From: SHZL01 sp963708905
Lineage (GTDB): Bacteria; Pseudomonadota; Gammaproteobacteria; Xanthomonadales; SZUA-36
Direction of reading: 5' to 3'
Assembly: GCA_963708905.1 (NCBI GenBank)
Contig: CAVPUV010000026.1
Coordinates: 32,619 to 96,618, forward strand
DNA length: 64,000 nucleotides
Positions within the stretch are counted from its first letter, which is position 1. Every line of letters begins with the position of its first letter. The position numbers and the translations under genes were made by a program. This document shows positions 33,272 through 42,822 of the stretch, in pieces. The notes under the pieces are model-generated. The model made no database searches and was not told the DNA's origin. It saw nothing but the letters and a program-made list of their open reading frames with translations.

Positions 33272-35737
33272 TTGATCGTAGAATCGCCGGCCAAGGCGGC
33301 AACCATAAACCGTTACCTCGGACCGGATTTCGAGGTACTGGCGTCGTATGGGCATGTCCGCGACCTGCCGTCCAAAGACGGCGCGGTGGACCCGGACAAC
33401 AATTTCGCCATGACCTACGAACTGAACGAGGGCAGTGAAAAACACGTCAACAAGATCATCAAGGCAGCACGTAAAGCCGAAATGGTCTACCTTGCAACGG
33501 ACCTTGACCGCGAAGGTGAGGCCATTTCCTGGCACATTTACGAGATTCTGAAACAACAGGGCCTGACCGAAAAAATCCCGTTTTACCGCGTCGAGTTTTC
33601 GGAGATCACACCAAAGGCCATCAAGGCAGCCGTGCAAAACCCGCGTAATTTGTCCATGGACCTGGTGAACGCCCAGCAGGCTCGCCGCGCGCTGGACCAC
33701 CTGGTGGGGTTCAGTCTCTCGCCCTTGCTGTGGAAAAAGATTCAAACCGGACTGTCGGCCGGACGCGTGCAAACTCCGGCTTTGCGCATGATCGTCGAGC
33801 GTGAGCGTGAAATCGAGGCGTTCATCAAAGAAGAGTACTGGACGATCGAAGCGGATATGCAGCATGAGGGACGCGATTTTATTTCCCGGCTGGTCACGCT
33901 GAAAAACGAACGGCTCAAGCAGTTTGATATCAACAATGCCGAGCATGCCCACAGTGTACGCGAACGCTTGCTCAAGGCAGCCGCGGGCAAGCTGCGCGTG
34001 GATCGTGTGACCCGCAAGCAGCGCAGTCGCAGCCCGGCGCCACCCTTCATCACCTCGACCTTGCAGCAGGACGCTTCGCGGAAATTACGATTTTCCGCGC
34101 AGCGGACCATGCGCACGGCGCAGTCCCTGTATGAGGGTGTAAAGATCAACGGTGAAAGCCAGGGCCTGATCACGTATATGCGTACCGACTCGGTGACTCT
34201 GTCCAATGATGCCCTGGCGGATCTTCGCGCGCAGATCAGCAATCTTTATGGCGCCGAATACCTGCCACAACAGCCCATGACCTATAAAACCAAATCCAAA
34301 AACGCCCAGGAAGCGCATGAAGCCATTCGCCCGACCTCGGCGGCCTTGAAGCCCGATGATCTCAAGCACGTATTGTCAGATGATCAGTTCCGGCTTTACG
34401 ATCTGGTGTGGAAACGGGCGATGGCCTGTCAGATGAATAACGCCTTGATCGACACCGTGCAGGTGGAGTTCGATTGTGCTGCGGACGCCACCTTCCGTGC
34501 CAACGGCTCGGTGATCGCTTTCCCTGGTTTCCTTGCCGCCTACGAGGAATCCGTACCGGAAGGGCAGAAAGAGCAGGAATCCAGACTGCCGGACATGAAC
34601 GAAGGCGATAAGGTCGGTGTGCGGGATATCCGTGCCGAGCAGCATTTCACCGAGCCACCACCGCGCTATTCCGAGGCGAGCCTGGTCAAATCGCTGGAGG
34701 AGTATGGTATTGGCCGGCCTTCGACCTATGCCAGCATTATCCAGACTTTGCTGCGGCGCAAGTATGTCGAACTCGATCGGCGGCGATTTACTCCCACCGA
34801 TACCGGCCGGGTTGTAGCGCGGTTCCTGGGAGAGCATTTCCACCCCTATGTGGATTACGAGTTCACCGCTCGCATGGAAGATGCGCTCGATGCCATTTCG
34901 CGTGGTGAAATGGACTGGATTCCGCCACTGAGGGAGTTTTGGGAACCGTTCATCAAGCGGGTGAAAGAAAAGGAGGAATCGGTCAGCCGTAAAGATGCCA
35001 AGCTGACGCGAGTGCTGGGTATCGACCCCAAGAGCAAACGCGAAGTTTCGGTGCGCCTGGGCCGCTTCGGGCCGCATGCCCAGATCGGTACGGTCGAGGA
35101 AGAGGAGAAACCGGAATTTGCTGGCTTGCGGCCGGGACAGAGTCTCGAAACCATCACGCTGGAGGAAGCGCTGGAGCTGTTCAAGCTGCCGCGGGATCTG
35201 GGTCTTACGGCTGAAGGCGAAGCAGTATCTGCCAGTATCGGCCGCTTCGGCCCCTACATTCGCTATGGCGACAAGTTCGTCACACTCAAGGACGAGGACC
35301 CGCATACGGTCACGCTGGCGCGCGCGCTCGAGTTGATCGCCGCCAAGAAACAGGCTGACCTGGATCGGATTTTGCAGACGTTTGCCGGTTCTGACGTGCA
35401 GATTTTGCGCGGCCGTTGGGGGCCTTTTATTTCCGACGGCAAGAAAAATGCACGTATAGCCAAAGATCGTGATCTTGACACCCTGACCCTGGCGGAGTGC
35501 GAAGCCGCGCTGGCGACCGCGCCGGACAAAAAATCGAAGAAAACAGCGAAAAAATCAACGGCGGGAAAAACAACGCCAAAGGAGACAGCCCCAAAGGAGA
35601 CAGCCAAGAAGAAAACTGCAAAGAAAAAGGCAAAGCGAAAAAAGGCCAGCGGCAAAAAAGCAGGCAAGAGCGTTACGAAACAGAAAAAAGCCAGCATGAA
35701 AGTCGGCCAAGCAGCCGCTGCCGAATCCGTGGAATAA
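33272..35737 (+). CDS. topA: DNA topoisomerase I
   Basis: The 821-residue type IA topoisomerase relaxes negative supercoils. It has the Toprim domain (IVESPAKAATINRYLG, DLDREGEAISW), the active-site Tyr in YMRTDSVTLS and GIGRPSTYA. The C-terminus has topoisomerase C-terminal repeats (VSVRLGRFGPHAQIG, VSASIGRFGPYIRYG, ILRGRWGPFIS) in place of zinc ribbons, then a Lys-rich tail of about 60 residues. The track start is TTG 33272; reading upstream gives IKLL with ATC where ATG would be expected and GGGG at 33251-33254 as ribosome site, so the true start may be a few codons earlier. Confidence 0.96.
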   Translation: MIVESPAKAATINRYLGPDFEVLASYGHVRDLPSKDGAVDPDNNFAMTYELNEGSEKHVNKIIKAARKAEMVYLATDLDREGEAISWHIYEILKQQGLTEKIPFYRVEFSEITPKAIKAAVQNPRNLSMDLVNAQQARRALDHLVGFSLSPLLWKKIQTGLSAGRVQTPALRMIVEREREIEAFIKEEYWTIEADMQHEGRDFISRLVTLKNERLKQFDINNAEHAHSVRERLLKAAAGKLRVDRVTRKQRSRSPAPPFITSTLQQDASRKLRFSAQRTMRTAQSLYEGVKINGESQGLITYMRTDSVTLSNDALADLRAQISNLYGAEYLPQQPMTYKTKSKNAQEAHEAIRPTSAALKPDDLKHVLSDDQFRLYDLVWKRAMACQMNNALIDTVQVEFDCAADATFRANGSVIAFPGFLAAYEESVPEGQKEQESRLPDMNEGDKVGVRDIRAEQHFTEPPPRYSEASLVKSLEEYGIGRPSTYASIIQTLLRRKYVELDRRRFTPTDTGRVVARFLGEHFHPYVDYEFTARMEDALDAISRGEMDWIPPLREFWEPFIKRVKEKEESVSRKDAKLTRVLGIDPKSKREVSVRLGRFGPHAQIGTVEEEEKPEFAGLRPGQSLETITLEEALELFKLPRDLGLTAEGEAVSASIGRFGPYIRYGDKFVTLKDEDPHTVTLARALELIAAKKQADLDRILQTFAGSDVQILRGRWGPFISDGKKNARIAKDRDLDTLTLAECEAALATAPDKKSKKTAKKSTAGKTTPKETAPKETAKKKTAKKKAKRKKASGKKAGKSVTKQKKASMKVGQAAAAESVE

Positions 35738-35738
35738 T

Positions 35739-35757
35739 CCCGGAAAGTCCATTAGGA
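35739..35757 (+). repeat. 19-nt motif shared with the uppP 3' end
   Basis: CCCGGAAAGTCCATTAGGA starts 1 base after the topA stop codon and matches 15001-15019 at 18 of 19 positions. Both copies directly follow a stop codon on the plus strand. Confidence 0.4.
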
Positions 35758-35770
35758 AGCGCGACTCCAA

Positions 35771-36322
35771 TTGTTGACCGTACAGCAAGCCGCCGAACGT
35801 CTCACGGCGGGAGAAGTGATTGCCTACCCCACCGAAGCGGTTTACGGATTGGGCTGTGATCCAGCCAATGAACGTGCCGTGCGCAGCATCCTGTCGTTGA
35901 AGAACCGCAGTGAAGAGGCCGGTTTGATCCTGATTGCTGACACCTATGATCGCTTCCTGCCCTATGTGAAACAGGTGGCGCAGGAACAACTGGAGGTGGC
36001 ACTGGCCAGCTGGCCGGGTCCGGTCACCTGGTTGTTCCCCCGCGCTCAGGGAGTGCCCGACTACCTGGCGGGCAAACACACGACCATCGCGCTGCGGGTG
36101 AGTGCCCATCCGGTATGCCATCGCCTGTGCGCGGCGTTTGCCGGAGCTATCGTTTCCACCAGCGCCAACCCCGGTGGTGCGCCGCCGGCGACCAGCGTTG
36201 CGGAGGTGATGAGCTATTTTGCCGGCGCCATAGCCGGCGTGGTCGAGGGCGCTCTCGGCGGCCGCAGCAGGCCGAGCGAAATTCTCGATCTGGCCACCGG
36301 CAAAGCCATCAGGGCGTATTAA
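35771..36322 (+). CDS. tsaC: L-threonylcarbamoyladenylate synthase (Sua5/YrdC/RimN type)
   Basis: The 183-residue enzyme makes threonylcarbamoyl-AMP from Thr, bicarbonate and ATP for the t6A modification of tRNA. Signatures: AAERLTAGEVIAYPTEAVYG, LGCDPANE, SLKNRSEEAGLILIA and VSTSANPGG. Start is TTG 35771 (a second TTG follows). It ends 4 bp before hemF. Confidence 0.93.
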   Translation: MLTVQQAAERLTAGEVIAYPTEAVYGLGCDPANERAVRSILSLKNRSEEAGLILIADTYDRFLPYVKQVAQEQLEVALASWPGPVTWLFPRAQGVPDYLAGKHTTIALRVSAHPVCHRLCAAFAGAIVSTSANPGGAPPATSVAEVMSYFAGAIAGVVEGALGGRSRPSEILDLATGKAIRAY

Positions 36323-36326
36323 CACT

Positions 36327-37286
36327 ATGGAAAATGTCAGCCTTGCCCGCGTAAAGGATTATCTGCTGGCCCTGCAGCACAGGATCTGTGCGGCTATTGA
36401 GCAGGAAGATGGCCAGGCCAGGTTCCGCGAGGATCGCTGGCAGCGGCAAGCCGACGACCAGCAGCCAACGGGTTTGTCCGCCGGGGGCGGGCACAGCCGC
36501 GTGCTGACCGGAGGTGCGGTGTTCGAGCAGGCCGGAGTCAATTTTTCTCATGTCAATGGCGCCAGTCTGCCGCCATCCGCGACCGCGGCGCGGCCCGAAC
36601 TTTGCGGGCGAAGTTTCCAGGCCCTGGGCGTGTCCCTGGTCATCCACCCGCGCAATCCGCACGTACCGAGCTGCCATACCAATGTACGCCTCTTGCTTGC
36701 CGAGAAAGCCGGCGAAGCGGACGTTTGGTGGTTCGGCGGTGGCTACGACCTGACTCCGTACTACCCGGTGCTGGAAGATGTGATCGCCTGGCATCAGACA
36801 GCCCGATCGGCCTGTACACCTTTCGGTGACGATGTTTACCCTCGCTACAAGGCTTGGTGCGACCGGTATTTTTACCTCAAGCACCGCGCGGAAACGCGCG
36901 GCGTTGGCGGCCTGTTTTTCGATGACCTCAACGAATGGGGGTTCGAGCGTTGTTTCGATTTTCAGCGGGCCGTTGGAGATTCATTTCTCGCTGCTTATCT
37001 GCCGATCGTGCAGCGGCGCAAAAATACCGCGTGGACCGACGAGCAGCGTCAGTTCCAACTGTACCGGCGCGGACGTTACGTCGAATTCAACCTGATCTAC
37101 GACCGCGGTACGCTGTTTGGTCTGCAGTCCGGCGGCAGGACCGAATCCATCCTGATGTCCCTGCCGCCGCTGGTGCGCTGGGAATACGGCTGGCAGCCAC
37201 AAGCCGGTAGCCCGGAGGCGGTTTTATACCGGGATTATTTGCGGCCCAGGGACTGGCTTGGCATTGAATCCGCCAGCCCGGCCTGA
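36327..37286 (+). CDS. hemF: oxygen-dependent coproporphyrinogen III oxidase
   Basis: The 319-residue cytoplasmic enzyme oxidatively decarboxylates coproporphyrinogen III in heme synthesis. Motifs: FREDRW, AGVNFSHVNG, HPRNPHVPSCHTNVR, WWFGGGYDLTPYY, FFDDLNEWGFE and GRYVEFNLIYDRGT. A slightly long Gln/Ala/Gly loop follows the FREDRW segment. Convergent with polA across 33 bp. hemB is also in this window. Confidence 0.96.
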   Translation: MENVSLARVKDYLLALQHRICAAIEQEDGQARFREDRWQRQADDQQPTGLSAGGGHSRVLTGGAVFEQAGVNFSHVNGASLPPSATAARPELCGRSFQALGVSLVIHPRNPHVPSCHTNVRLLLAEKAGEADVWWFGGGYDLTPYYPVLEDVIAWHQTARSACTPFGDDVYPRYKAWCDRYFYLKHRAETRGVGGLFFDDLNEWGFERCFDFQRAVGDSFLAAYLPIVQRRKNTAWTDEQRQFQLYRRGRYVEFNLIYDRGTLFGLQSGGRTESILMSLPPLVRWEYGWQPQAGSPEAVLYRDYLRPRDWLGIESASPA

Positions 37287-37319
37287 CGGCCACCGGGTCG
37301 AATCATAGCGAGACAGGCC

Positions 37320-40007
37320 CTAATGCGCTGTATCCCAGTTCGCGCCGAAGCCCGTGTCCACCACCAGCGGCACCTGCAAATCAGCTGCTGCCGACATGAG
37401 TTCAACCACGCCATCGCGTAACCGCTCGAGCCGATCTTCGGGTACTTCGAATACCAGTTCGTCATGCACCTGCATGACCAGATGGGCTTGCGGCATCTCG
37501 CGCTGCAGCCATTGGTCCACGGTTATCATGGCGCGTTTGATGATGTCGGCCGCGGTGCCCTGCATCGGTGCATTGATGGCGGCACGCTCGGCGCCCTGGC
37601 GGCGCTGCATGTTGCTGGCCTTGATGTCCGTGAGATAGAGCCGGCGGCCAAACAAGGTCTCCACGTAACCTTGGGCGCGTGCCTGCTGGCGGGTGTCTTC
37701 CATGAACTGCTGCACACCCGGATAGCGCAGGAAATAGGCGTCCATGTAGGCCTGGGCGTCGGTACGGCCAATGTTGAGCTGACGTGACAGACCGAAGGAC
37801 GACATGCCGTACATCAGGCCAAAATTGATCGCCTTGGCCGCGCGGCGTTGACTGCTGTCGACTTCATCATAGGGCACGGCGAACACTTCGCTGGCCGTGG
37901 CCTGGTGGACATCCACCCCGGTGCGGAATGCCTTGAGCAGGCCTTCATCGCCGGACAGGTGGGCCATGATGCGCAATTCGATTTGCGAGTAGTCACAAGC
38001 CATGACCAGGCAGCCGGGCGGCGCAATGAAGGCTTGCCGTATACGGCGGCCCTGTGGCGTTCGAATGGGAATGTTCTGCAGGTTCGGGTCGGTGGACGAG
38101 AGCCGGCCGGTGGCGGCCACCGCCTGGTGATACGAGGTATGCACCCGCCCGGTGCGCGCATTGATCTGCTCGGGCAGACGGTCTGTGTAGGTGGATTTTA
38201 ATTTGGATAGCGAACGATATTCCAGGATCAGGCGGGGGAGTTCGTAGTCCTGCGCCAGTTCCTGCAGCACGTCTTCGGCGGTGGATGGCTGCCCCTTGGG
38301 GGTCTTGCGGATAACCGGCAGGCCTTGCTTTTCAAACAGGATCTGCTGCAGCTGCAAGGGGGAGCCAAGGTTGAAGTTCTGGCCAGCGGCTTTACAGGCT
38401 TCCTGCTCCAGATCGTATATCTGCTTGCTCAACTCCAGGCTTTGCTGCGCCAGCAACGCGCCATCGATCAGGACACCACGCTGCTCCATGCGGGCCAGCA
38501 CCGGAATCAGCGGCACCTCGATATTGAGCAACACACCGGCAAGTGCAGGTTCCTGTTGCAGGCGTGGCCACAGGTGCAGGTGTAAAGCCAGCGTGATGTC
38601 GGCATCTTCGGCAGCATAATGGCTCGCCACCTCGATGGGCACTTCACTGAAAAGAATCTGCCTGGCGCCCTTGCCGGTAATATCTTCATAGTGCACGGTC
38701 TGGTGACCCAGGTATTTTAGCGCCAGGGAATCCATGTCATGACGGCTGCCGGTGCTGTTGAACACATAAGACTCGAGCATGGTGTCAAAAGCGACACCCT
38801 GGACGTGGACCCCGTAGTTCGACAACACGTTCATGTCGTACTTGATGTGCTGGCCCACTTTGGCAAGCTGCGGATCTTCCAGCAAGGCTTTCAATTTGCC
38901 AATCACCAGGTCCCGGTCCAGTTGCTGCGGCGCGCCAGGGTAGTGGTGGCCAACGGGAATATAAAAAGCCTGTTTTTCCAGCACCGAAAAACTGAATCCC
39001 ACCAGCTCCGCTGCCATCGAATCGAGGCTGGTGGTCTCGGTGTCGACGGCAATCAATTCCGCCTTTTGCAGCTGTTCGATCAACCGGTCCAGATCTTTTT
39101 CCACCAGGATGGTTCGATAGTCCCTGCTCGCCGCTGCTTTGGTGCCGGTGTTTTCCTCGCCCAGATCTTTCAGCCAGCTGTTGAATTCAAAGCGCCGCAG
39201 GGCTGCACGCAAACCGGCCCCGTCCACCGGCTGCCGCAGCAGGTCGCCAGGGGATTCAGCCAGGTCCAGGTCGCGCCGAATGGTCACCAGCTGCCTGGAC
39301 ATGCCCAGATTCGAGTGTGCCGCACGCAGATTCTCACCCACTTTGCCGCCAATCTCTTCTGCATGGTCCATTAACCGGTCCAGCGATCCATATTCCTCCA
39401 GCCACTTCACCGCGGTCTTGGGCCCGCACTTGTCGACGCCGGGTATGTTGTCCGACTGGTCGCCTGTCAGCGTGAGGAAATCCACGATCTGCGCCGGCGT
39501 GACGCCAAATTTTTCCTTCACAGCCGCCTGATCCAGACGGGTATTGGTCATGCTGTTGACCAGCGTGGTGCGGTCACTTACCAGTTGTGCCAGGTCCTTG
39601 TCACCGGTCGAGATCACGCAATCCATTCCTTCCTGCTCCGCCATGCGGGCCAGGGTGCCAATGACATCGTCAGCCTCGACGCCTTGCACCTGGATCAACG
39701 GCAGACCCAGCAAACGGACGAAGTCCAGAATGGCTTCCACCTGGCTGACGAGTTCAGCCGGCATGGGTGGGCGGTTGGCCTTGTAGTCCGCGTACAACTC
39801 ATGCCGGAATGTCGGACCTTTGGCGTCAAAAACGACTGCAATATGTTCCGGTTTGTCCTCGTTCAGCAGGCGGCGCAACATATTGGCCACGCCCAGCACC
39901 GCGCCGGTGGGCTGACCGTGGCTGTTGCTCAGGTTGGGGAGTGCGTGGAAGGCCCGGTACAGGTAAGACGAGCCGTCAACAAGATATAAAATGGGGCGGC
40001 TAGGCAT
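37320..40007 (-). CDS. polA: DNA polymerase I
   Basis: The 895-residue enzyme has all three activities: 5'-3' flap nuclease (1 to about 290), 3'-5' proofreading exonuclease (DTETTSLDSMAAELVGF, catalytic acids present) and polymerase (ACDYSQIELRIMAHLSGDE, RRAAKAINFGLMYGMS and VMQVHDELVFE). It fills gaps in repair and removes Okazaki primers. Divergent from the DUF2782 gene over 117 bp. Confidence 0.98.
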   Translation of the reverse strand: MPSRPILYLVDGSSYLYRAFHALPNLSNSHGQPTGAVLGVANMLRRLLNEDKPEHIAVVFDAKGPTFRHELYADYKANRPPMPAELVSQVEAILDFVRLLGLPLIQVQGVEADDVIGTLARMAEQEGMDCVISTGDKDLAQLVSDRTTLVNSMTNTRLDQAAVKEKFGVTPAQIVDFLTLTGDQSDNIPGVDKCGPKTAVKWLEEYGSLDRLMDHAEEIGGKVGENLRAAHSNLGMSRQLVTIRRDLDLAESPGDLLRQPVDGAGLRAALRRFEFNSWLKDLGEENTGTKAAASRDYRTILVEKDLDRLIEQLQKAELIAVDTETTSLDSMAAELVGFSFSVLEKQAFYIPVGHHYPGAPQQLDRDLVIGKLKALLEDPQLAKVGQHIKYDMNVLSNYGVHVQGVAFDTMLESYVFNSTGSRHDMDSLALKYLGHQTVHYEDITGKGARQILFSEVPIEVASHYAAEDADITLALHLHLWPRLQQEPALAGVLLNIEVPLIPVLARMEQRGVLIDGALLAQQSLELSKQIYDLEQEACKAAGQNFNLGSPLQLQQILFEKQGLPVIRKTPKGQPSTAEDVLQELAQDYELPRLILEYRSLSKLKSTYTDRLPEQINARTGRVHTSYHQAVAATGRLSSTDPNLQNIPIRTPQGRRIRQAFIAPPGCLVMACDYSQIELRIMAHLSGDEGLLKAFRTGVDVHQATASEVFAVPYDEVDSSQRRAAKAINFGLMYGMSSFGLSRQLNIGRTDAQAYMDAYFLRYPGVQQFMEDTRQQARAQGYVETLFGRRLYLTDIKASNMQRRQGAERAAINAPMQGTAADIIKRAMITVDQWLQREMPQAHLVMQVHDELVFEVPEDRLERLRDGVVELMSAAADLQVPLVVDTGFGANWDTAH

Positions 40008-40124
40008 AGCGGTTTGCCAGCATTTGAATCGGCTTCCGGTCTGGTATCATGGGGTTCATGCAGAGCATATGCGGCGTGAACTGGTCGGGATACAGCAAGT
40101 CTAACCCAGCGGGAGGCGAATGGA

Positions 40125-40514
40125 ATGAGCCAGGCGAAAATGATTAACTCCTTGGGCCTTTTCTGGCTCCCCCGGGTCGCGGCACTGTTGATGCTCGCTT
40201 CAACGCAGCTCATGGCTCAGGAGGACCTGGAAAAGCCGCCGGAAATTCCGCCGATCGATACGGAGGAAGAAGCTTTGCCACCCAAAGTCCAGGACGAGCA
40301 AGTCGAGCCTACGGTCACCATCCGCGAGGAAGAGGAGCGCAGGGTCGAGGAGTACAGCCGCAACGGCCAGGTGTATATGGTCAAGATAACCCCCAAAGGG
40401 GGCGTTCCGTACTACTACATCGACACGGATGGAGATGGCAATCTCGAAACTTCACCCAGTAAGGGCTTGGAGCCGGTGCACCCGGTCTATTGGAAGGTCA
40501 AGGAGTGGCCATAA
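40125..40514 (+). CDS. DUF2782 secreted protein
   Basis: The 129-residue protein has a signal peptide (hydrophobic region about 10-28, cut near LMA|QE), a very acidic middle (PPIDTEEEALPPKVQDEQVE) and the DUF2782 core YMVKITPKGGVPYYYIDTDG. Genes of this family habitually sit beside polA. Function unknown. Its end overlaps the following permease gene by 25 bp. Confidence 0.88.
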   Translation: MSQAKMINSLGLFWLPRVAALLMLASTQLMAQEDLEKPPEIPPIDTEEEALPPKVQDEQVEPTVTIREEEERRVEEYSRNGQVYMVKITPKGGVPYYYIDTDGDGNLETSPSKGLEPVHPVYWKVKEWP

Positions 40515-41017
40515 GCGGCACTGCCTTGGTAAGCAGCCGGCTGGCGCAATTCGTGGCGTTTACCGGCAAGACCGTCGCGTGGCTGACGCTGCTCATGGTC
40601 CTGCTGACATTCTTCATCGTGGCGTTGCGTTATGGATTCAATCTGGGCTGGATCTGGCTGCAGGAAAGCGTGACCTATCTTCATGCGGTGGTGTTCATCA
40701 TGGCGGCGGCGTGGGCACTGCAGACCGATGACCACGTGCGTGTGGATATCTACTATCGCGACCGCTCGCCGCGACAAAAAGCGGTTGTCAACCTGATTGG
40801 TACGCTGATTTTCCTGCTGCCGTTCTGCGTGTTTGTGCTGTTTATTTCATGGAACTACGTGGCGGTTTCCTGGGCGGGTCAGGAAGGCTCACGTGAAGCC
40901 GGGGGCCTGGCGCTGGTATACCTGCAGAAGAGCCTGATCCTGCTGCTTCCCGCCATGTTGTCGTTGCAGGCCGTGGTAACGTTAGTTCATTCAATTGACA
41001 CCTTGCGCGGGCGGTAA
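40490..41017 (+). CDS. TRAP transporter small permease (DctQ type), apparently orphan
   Basis: The 175-residue protein has four predicted helices and the DctQ pattern VALRYGFNLGWIWLQESVTY and TDDHVRVDIYYRD. In TRAP transporters DctQ partners a 12-helix DctM permease and a periplasmic binding protein. Neither follows: the next gene, aroE, is convergent and overlaps by 27 bp. Start is uncertain between TTG 40490 and GTG 40505, both inside the DUF2782 end. Confidence 0.83.
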   Translation: MEGQGVAISGTALVSSRLAQFVAFTGKTVAWLTLLMVLLTFFIVALRYGFNLGWIWLQESVTYLHAVVFIMAAAWALQTDDHVRVDIYYRDRSPRQKAVVNLIGTLIFLLPFCVFVLFISWNYVAVSWAGQEGSREAGGLALVYLQKSLILLLPAMLSLQAVVTLVHSIDTLRGR

Positions 41018-41848
41018 ATCCCGGCGCAGCCGCTGCAACACGGCGGTAATATCAGGTTGGCAGCCAGTCCACAGCGAAAACGAAGTCGCAGCCTGTTCCA
41101 CCAGCATTCCCAGACCATCCTGGTAGCCGATTCCGCGGCTTTCACAATGTTCCCGCAACGGCTTTGCCGCCGGTCCGTAATTGAGGTCATAACACAGGCC
41201 GTGAGGAGTGAACAGCGCAGCGGGCAGGGTGGGGTAACGGCCGAGATGTCCCAGCGATGTGGCATTGATGACCAGGTCAAACGATCCCTGTGCCCCGAGC
41301 TGATCCAGCGTGCAACTCGACAGCCTGCCCATGGAAGCAAAGCGCAGCGTGAGCGCCCGGGCACGTTCGAGGCTACGGTTGCCGACGACGATTTCAGCGG
41401 GCGAGAGCTGCAGCAGCTCGCCCAGTATGCCGGCCGCAGCACCACCGGCACCGATGATCATGATGCGTTTGTTTGCCAGCGGTACAGACAGGCATCTTGC
41501 CAGATCCCGGATCAAGCCGTAGCCATCGGTATTATCCGCGAAACAATCCTGCGGGCCTTCGAAAACCAGGGTATTGGCTGCCTGTGCCCGCGTGGCACTG
41601 GCGCTGGCGCGTTGGGCGAATTGCCATGCGCGATGCTTCAGCGGAACCGTGATATTGCAACCGCGGCCACCAGCAAGCATCAGCTCCCTGAGTTTGCTGA
41701 CGAATTCCGCGGGCGTGGTCTCGATGGCCTGGTAATCGATTTCCAGGCCGCACTGTTGGGCGAATTGGCGGTGAATGGCGGGCGAAAGCGATTGCGCCAC
41801 CGGCATGCCGAAAACCGCAAGCCGGATCAGGCCCGGTCGTGCAGCCAT
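40991..41848 (-). CDS. aroE: shikimate dehydrogenase
   Basis: The 285-residue NADP-dependent enzyme reduces 3-dehydroshikimate in aromatic amino acid synthesis. Substrate-binding PVAQSLSPAIHRQFA, catalytic Lys in NITVPLKHRAW and the Rossmann loop GAGGAAAGIL are visible. Its start lies within the end of hemB (22-bp overlap), so the two are co-transcribed; its 3' end overlaps the dctQ-like gene by 27 bp. Confidence 0.96.
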   Translation of the reverse strand: MAARPGLIRLAVFGMPVAQSLSPAIHRQFAQQCGLEIDYQAIETTPAEFVSKLRELMLAGGRGCNITVPLKHRAWQFAQRASASATRAQAANTLVFEGPQDCFADNTDGYGLIRDLARCLSVPLANKRIMIIGAGGAAAGILGELLQLSPAEIVVGNRSLERARALTLRFASMGRLSSCTLDQLGAQGSFDLVINATSLGHLGRYPTLPAALFTPHGLCYDLNYGPAAKPLREHCESRGIGYQDGLGMLVEQAATSFSLWTGCQPDITAVLQRLRRDLPPAQGVN

Positions 41849-42822
41849 TGCGCCGCCTGGACAGCATAATAGGTCAGGATGGCATCCGCTCCGGCACGAC
41901 GGATCGAAGTAAGCGCTTCGAGCACGACCAGCTCTTCGTCGAGCCAGCCGTTGAGCGCGGCGGCCTTCAGCATCGCGTATTCACCGGATACCTGATAGGC
42001 AAAAGTAGGCACACCGAACTTATCCTTGACCCGCCGCACGATATCGAGATACGGCATGGCCGGTTTGACCATCACCATATCGGCGCCTTCGTCCAGGTCC
42101 AGTTCAACCTCGCGCAAGGCTTCATCGCTGTTGGCGGGATCCATCTGGTATGAATACTTGTTACCCCCGGCCAGGTTGCCGCTGGAACCGACCGCGTCGC
42201 GGAACGGGCCGTAAAAGCCGGACGCATACTTGGCGGAGTAAGCCAGGATTCGGGTATTGGCAAAACCCTCGGTTTCCAGCGCCTGCCGGATAGCGCCGAT
42301 ACGGCCATCCATCATGTCCGAAGGCGCGACTACATCGGCGCCTGCCTCGGCATGCGACAAGGCCTGTTTGACCAGAACATCGATCGTTACGTCATTCATG
42401 ACGTAGCCGGTTTCGTCGATCAGGCCGTCCTGTCCATGAGTGGTAAATGGATCGAGGGCCACATCCGTGATCACGCCCAGCGCCGGAATGCTTTCCTTCA
42501 GGGCCATGACGGCTCTCTGCGCCAGGCCTTCAGGATTCCACGCCTCGCGTGCGTCTTCCGATTTACATTCACTGGATACCACGGGAAACAGCGCAATAGC
42601 TGGAATTCCCAGTTCGAAACAGTGCCGTGCGGCGGGTAACAGACGGTCAATCGTCATGCGTTCCACCCCGGGCATGGAAGACACGGCTTCCACGGCGTCG
42701 TCTCCTTCCAGTACAAATACCGGCCAGATCAGGTTATCAGGTGAAAGGCGGGTTTCACGCATCAATCTGCGGGAAAAAGTTTGGGCGCGCATACGCCGCA
42801 TGCGGGTGGAGGGAAAGCTCAT
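41827..42822 (-). CDS. hemB: delta-aminolevulinic acid dehydratase (porphobilinogen synthase)
   Basis: The 331-residue enzyme condenses two aminolevulinate molecules to porphobilinogen. Schiff-base lysines are visible in AYSAKYASGFYGPFRDA and MVKPAMPYLDIV. The metal-site segment reads DVALDPFTTHGQDG, the Asp/Ala form of the Mg-dependent type known from Pseudomonas, not the Cys-rich zinc type. Lies between engB (4-bp overlap) and aroE. Confidence 0.97.
   Translation of the reverse strand: MSFPSTRMRRMRAQTFSRRLMRETRLSPDNLIWPVFVLEGDDAVEAVSSMPGVERMTIDRLLPAARHCFELGIPAIALFPVVSSECKSEDAREAWNPEGLAQRAVMALKESIPALGVITDVALDPFTTHGQDGLIDETGYVMNDVTIDVLVKQALSHAEAGADVVAPSDMMDGRIGAIRQALETEGFANTRILAYSAKYASGFYGPFRDAVGSSGNLAGGNKYSYQMDPANSDEALREVELDLDEGADMVMVKPAMPYLDIVRRVKDKFGVPTFAYQVSGEYAMLKAAALNGWLDEELVVLEALTSIRRAGADAILTYYAVQAAQWLHDRA

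Noticed and set aside
34376..35305. Minus-strand frame of 309 codons
   Set aside because: Antisense shadow of topA; high GC makes such frames common.
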